Positions 61,025 to 64,000 of a stretch of 64,000 nucleotides of DNA are shown in pieces. The notes beneath the pieces were generated by a model, which saw only the letters and a program-made list of their open reading frames with translations, searched no databases and was not told the DNA's origin. Made by a program: the position numbers and the translations under genes. The DNA is taken from contig CM034544.1 in the NCBI GenBank assembly GCA_020002185.1, positions 31,367,285 to 31,431,284 on the forward strand, in the 5' to 3' direction. Position 1 is the stretch's first letter; each line of letters opens with the position of its first letter. This DNA is from Paraescarpia echinospica (lineage: Eukaryota > Annelida > Polychaeta > Sabellida > Siboglinidae).

Positions 61025-61160
61025 GGTGCCGTCACACGATGCAACTAAGTCGCTGCAACCATTGCATGCAATGGTTGCAGCTAGGTTGCATCTTCACTTG
61101 TGCTGCAACTCGCTTGCAACAGGTGTGTTCACACAGTGCGACCTGGTCGCATGCAATATT
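61025..61160. mobile_element. Probable left terminal region of a Harbinger element
   Basis: It begins 'ggtgccgtcacacgatgcaa' and holds six or more TGCAAC/GTTGCA words in 100 bp, including a perfect 30-bp palindrome at 61052-61081 centred on 'ttgcatgcaa'. It precedes the transposase start directly. I could not find a matching right terminus before 64000, so the boundary is inferred. Confidence 0.55.
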
Positions 61161-61176
61161 CGACGTCACTGGCAAT

Positions 61177-61522
61177 ATGGCTGCCGTCATGTCGTCTGAT
61201 AGCGACGAAGAGCTGTTGTTCTTAACTTTAGGCGCCGTTTATACAGCGAACCTTTCACAAAAGAAAAAACGAAAGAAGAGAAGCGTTTGGGTTCGGCCTT
61301 GGCTTCTGCGGAGACCTGTCCGTGGAGCGTATAACGCGCTGCTCGTTGAGCTGCGAGAGGAGGATCCTTGTGCATTGAAAAATTTCATCCGGATGGACGA
61401 GAACCGTTTCAATCGCCTTGTAGAGCTGGTTTCCCCGCACATTCAGAGAAAGGACACCAATATGCGTGAGAGCATTCAACCAGGAGAAAGACTTGCTATC
61501 ACCCTGCGTTTCCTCGCAACTG
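61177..61522 (+). pseudogene. PIF/Harbinger transposase, exon 1
   Basis: The start is chosen at ATG 61177; a second in-frame ATG lies at 61189 (MSSDSDEELL). The 115 codons include a Lys/Arg-rich patch ('QKKKRKKRSVWVRPWLL', a likely nuclear signal), then 'FIRMDENRFNRLVELVSPHI' and 'ERLAITLRFLATG', the usual Harbinger/HARBI1 N-terminal helical region. It ends in phase 1 at CTG|GTAAGT (61522/61523). Exon 1 itself is intact; the gene as a whole is not, because the next catalytic exon is missing. Confidence 0.85.
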
Positions 61523-61823
61523 GTAAGTATATAATTATAGGTGGTCCCACATTTCGCCGTACGCAATAGGAACAATAGTTTCACAAAAACCTGGATAAAC
61601 TCTTGCGTAATATATTCATTTTCTGAATCTGTGCCATGTATTTAATAAAATTTGTGACAAAACAAAATTGTTTGAATAGTTGTTGTAAGTGAAATACTTA
61701 CAATTGTAAAACGACGAAATAGCGTTCAAATGTTCTACGTTGTATTATTAATCACATAAAGTTTACCAACTTGATCATTCAGAGCTCTTGCTTAATTATA
61801 ATTGTGTATTATTACATTAACAG

Positions 61824-61939
61824 GTGACAGCTATCAATCATTGGAGTATCTTTATCGCGTGGCAAGAAACACACTCAGCGAGATGATACCAGAAACATGT
61901 GAAGCCATATATGCTGTCCTTCGCCAGGAGTTTCTCAAG
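61824..61939 (+). pseudogene. PIF/Harbinger transposase, exon 2
   Basis: Acceptor 'tattacattaacag', donor AAG|GTAAAT. Joined in phase 1 to exon 1 it reads G-D-S-Y-Q-S-L-E-Y-L-Y-R-V, then 'ISEMIPETC'-like helices ending in EFLK. This is the usual Harbinger order and is too short for a standalone open-frame call. The exon that should follow, with the first catalytic Asp (GA-x-DGKH), is not present between 61940 and 62958. Confidence 0.82.
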
Positions 61940-62338
61940 GTAAATGAAGATAGAAAGAATGTAAAGTGAAAGGTTGCTCCTGCGACAAAGATAATTAATC
62001 TTCGCTGAGAAAATTATAATACAGCTGTGCAAAACAGCTATAACAGTTTTTGTCTGGTTGTAGATGAAAACTTGTAATACAACAGGGACTATTGATTGGA
62101 TTTTAACAGTATACTGTAAGATAACTTTACATCTTTATTAGTTGGAGAAACACTGTCAAGACTTGAATGGTCCAGGGGATGATTGAATTAAATACTAACA
62201 CAATTAAATACTAACATTCATGAACTGACACACTACACACAAGAAGAAAGAAGCCATACATGTCAGAACAATGAACCTTATTTGCATAACCATATTCAAC
62301 TTTGCTATCCTGAGATACTTTCTTACCTCTACCTCCTA

Positions 62339-62812
62339 CTAATCCCAATCCCTCTCATTCCCTCTCAACCCACCCTCACACATAGCATCATCTTCCTCCA
62401 GGACTTCATACAGCATCTTGAGCATGTCAAGCTCTACCTTTCTTCTGAGATAAGTTGTTTTTATCTGCACTAAGTAACTGGCCACTAAGCGGCCAAAAGA
62501 AGCTGCACCAGCATCATTATCTGTATCTATCTTGGCCTTCTTATGAGTGACATAGTCCTTTATGGCGCCTAACGCTTCACATGCAGATTCGCTGACTTGG
62601 TCGCTCTTCTTTTTCTTTGTATTGGTTGGAGTATCTCTGGTAGATGTTGACGTCGAAGGAGTTGGTGCTACCTCTCGGTTTCTGTCGTCTTCTATGTCCT
62701 AGTTGTCTGCCTGTTGACCTGGGCTGTCAGGAGTATGTTCTGCCATCTCCGCGTCAGTTTGAGTATCAGGTGTTAGTGACTCCTCGCACAAAACGTCATT
62801 GTCTGGATCATC
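62339..62812 (-). pseudogene. Harbinger second ORF: MADF/Myb-like protein, C-terminal exon
   Basis: After an acceptor ('ataatttcag' on the minus strand) the frame reads DDPDNDVLCEESLTPDTQTD and on, then a Ser/Thr/Pro-rich linker, a 'TNTKKKKSD' basic patch, and a C-terminal helical block ('FGRLVASYLVQIKTTYLRRK', 'LDMLKMLYEVLEED') resembling the end of MADF/Myb-like accessory proteins of Harbinger elements. These partner proteins help transposase reach the nucleus and the DNA ends. One in-frame TAG (62699-62701) interrupts it; the natural stop is at 62339-62341. The N-terminal DNA-binding part is not found to the right. Confidence 0.65.
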
Positions 62813-62958
62813 CTGAAATTATATCATCGAAACGATAACATTAGTTAAATGCCAGATTAATAAAAAAATACACATTGCAGGCCTCAAGTAAAAAGTTATT
62901 ATATACGAGCACCTGCAAACAGCGGATCTGTGTATTACAATTATAAGAACTTTTTCAG

Positions 62959-63567
62959 TATAGTTCTGATGGCTGTTGTCGATGCCAATTACATATTCTG
63001 CTGCTGGATGTTGGTGCTAATGGCCGAGCGAGTGACGCGGGCGTCTATGCTGCATCATCTCTATCACATGCTTTGGAAATGAATACGTTAAATATTCCAC
63101 CAGCCAAATCACTGCCAGGGAGACAGAAAGAAGTGCCATACGTTGTGGTGGGTGATGAAGCTTTTGGCCTGAAAGAGCACTTGATGAGGCCTTTCCCACA
63201 CAGGAACTTGAATGAGACACAGAGGATCTTTAATTATCGCCTGTCTAGAGCAAGGAGAGTCGTAGAAAATGCCTTTGGCATCCTTGTAAACAGGTTTGGT
63301 GTGTTGGGGAGAACCATGTCCCTCAATCCCGAGAGAGCCACAACAGTGACAAAAGCGTGTGTGGCACTACACAACTTCCTGCAGACAGAGGGCGACAGGA
63401 GGTACAACAGCCAGAACGACACAGACCAGCCTAGGCAGTGGGTTCGCGGTCTCGGTCGGCAAAGTGGGAATAGGAACTCTACAGATGCACGGCTGGTGCG
63501 GGAAGAATTCCGTGACTATTTCAGCACCGACGGGGCCTTGGACAGGCAACAGGACATTGTCATGTAG
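62959..63567 (+). pseudogene. PIF/Harbinger transposase, last exon
   Basis: After 'aactttttcag' the frame reads IVLMAVVDANYIF; one base is then missing, and the downstream frame continues 'LLLDVGANGRASDAGVYAAS'. Present are the VDANY and GR-x-SD region (second catalytic Asp), 'GDEAFGLKEHLMRPFP', 'RIFNYRLSRARRVVENAFGI' (third catalytic residue, Glu of ENAFG), 'ACVALHNFL' and a tail ending at TAG 63565-63567. The C-terminus is complete for the family. The single-base frameshift near 62997 and the absent upstream exon make it non-functional. Confidence 0.85.
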
Positions 63568-64000
63568 AACTGCACTTTGTAGGGTTCAGTCAATGAGAGA
63601 CATGCTGAGTTGGTCGGTGACGTTGGATATTGTTGACATATTTGTCATTTAAATGTACAACATCAGATCAAGCGATATGCTAGAAAAGTTACACAAGGTT
63701 AATCAAATACCTCAGTGATATGCTGTAGTAATCTGTTTTATTACAATGTTCCAATGAGTTACCAGGTTGGAGACAGAGTTTCGCACAATAACATGTGGCC
63801 TCAGAAATATGTCAAATTGGTAAAAAGGAGCCCACTTGCTGACATACGTCTGGTCTGCTCCAGTGCCGGATTTTAGTGATTTTAGCTTCAACTTCAGCTA
63901 TCTTGAGTATATTGTACGAAGAGAGCGTAACTTTCGGTTTTATCTCATTCTCTGAAATGGAAATATATTTGTTTATAATTGACTTGATTAAATACAGTTG
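63568..64000. other. No clear gene; candidate minus-strand exon 63812-63951
   Basis: A 46-codon minus-strand frame after an acceptor-like 'ccatttcag' (63952-63960) ends in 'SRPDVCQQVGSFLPI' and TGA (63812-63814). Its composition looks protein-like, but I recognise no family. It could belong to the Harbinger element, to a neighbouring gene, or be chance. Confidence 0.3.

Overview
The window is animal nuclear DNA. It has GT-AG introns, a class A (aminergic) G-protein-coupled receptor, many decayed non-LTR retrotransposons, a Penelope-like element, a PIF/Harbinger DNA transposon, tRNA-derived SINEs and very abundant microsatellites and minisatellites. Nothing in it is bacterial or organellar. 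The receptor and the transposon mix suggest an invertebrate bilaterian, but I cannot name the phylum from sequence alone.

Only one host gene is convincing: a plus-strand receptor most like invertebrate 5-HT2 serotonin receptors. An exon at 16991-18021 carries TM3-TM5 and a very long third intracellular loop. An exon at 19141-19476 carries TM6, TM7 and the tail. The N-terminus with TM1-TM2 is not recognisable in the window. The intron between the two exons ends in a 51-bp tandem repeat that copies the splice acceptor itself, giving four in-frame candidate acceptors.

Layout. 1-7 kb: little coding potential, but a nearly perfect SINE palindrome (2117-2452) and a 2.2-kb set of three mutually inverted copies of a tRNA-containing element (3630-5850). 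7-16 kb: simple repeats and unassigned DNA. 17-19.5 kb: the receptor. 20.5-28 kb: tandem arrays, a 266-bp-arm palindrome (21247-21813), a 72-bp repeat and a 1.5-kb purine-only minisatellite. 29-35 kb: several LINE fragments, a 34-bp array and long microsatellites. 37-39 kb: inverted SINE copies and a foldback MITE. 41-50 kb: SINE and LINE pieces, a 25-bp minisatellite abutting a LINE ORF1, and a RT pseudogene ending in microsatellites. 52-58 kb: a minus-strand LINE interrupted by a SINE, then a Penelope-like element and another SINE. 58-60.8 kb: microsatellites and SINEs. 61-63.6 kb: a broken Harbinger element with transposase exons on the plus strand and a MADF/Myb-like second ORF on the minus strand.

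All transposon genes seen here carry frameshifts, stops or missing segments, so none looks autonomous. Recurrent themes are LINE 3' ends that run straight into microsatellites, and large inverted duplications with AT- or CA/TG-repeat centres. Clade names for LINEs rest on recognised motifs only, not on a database search.
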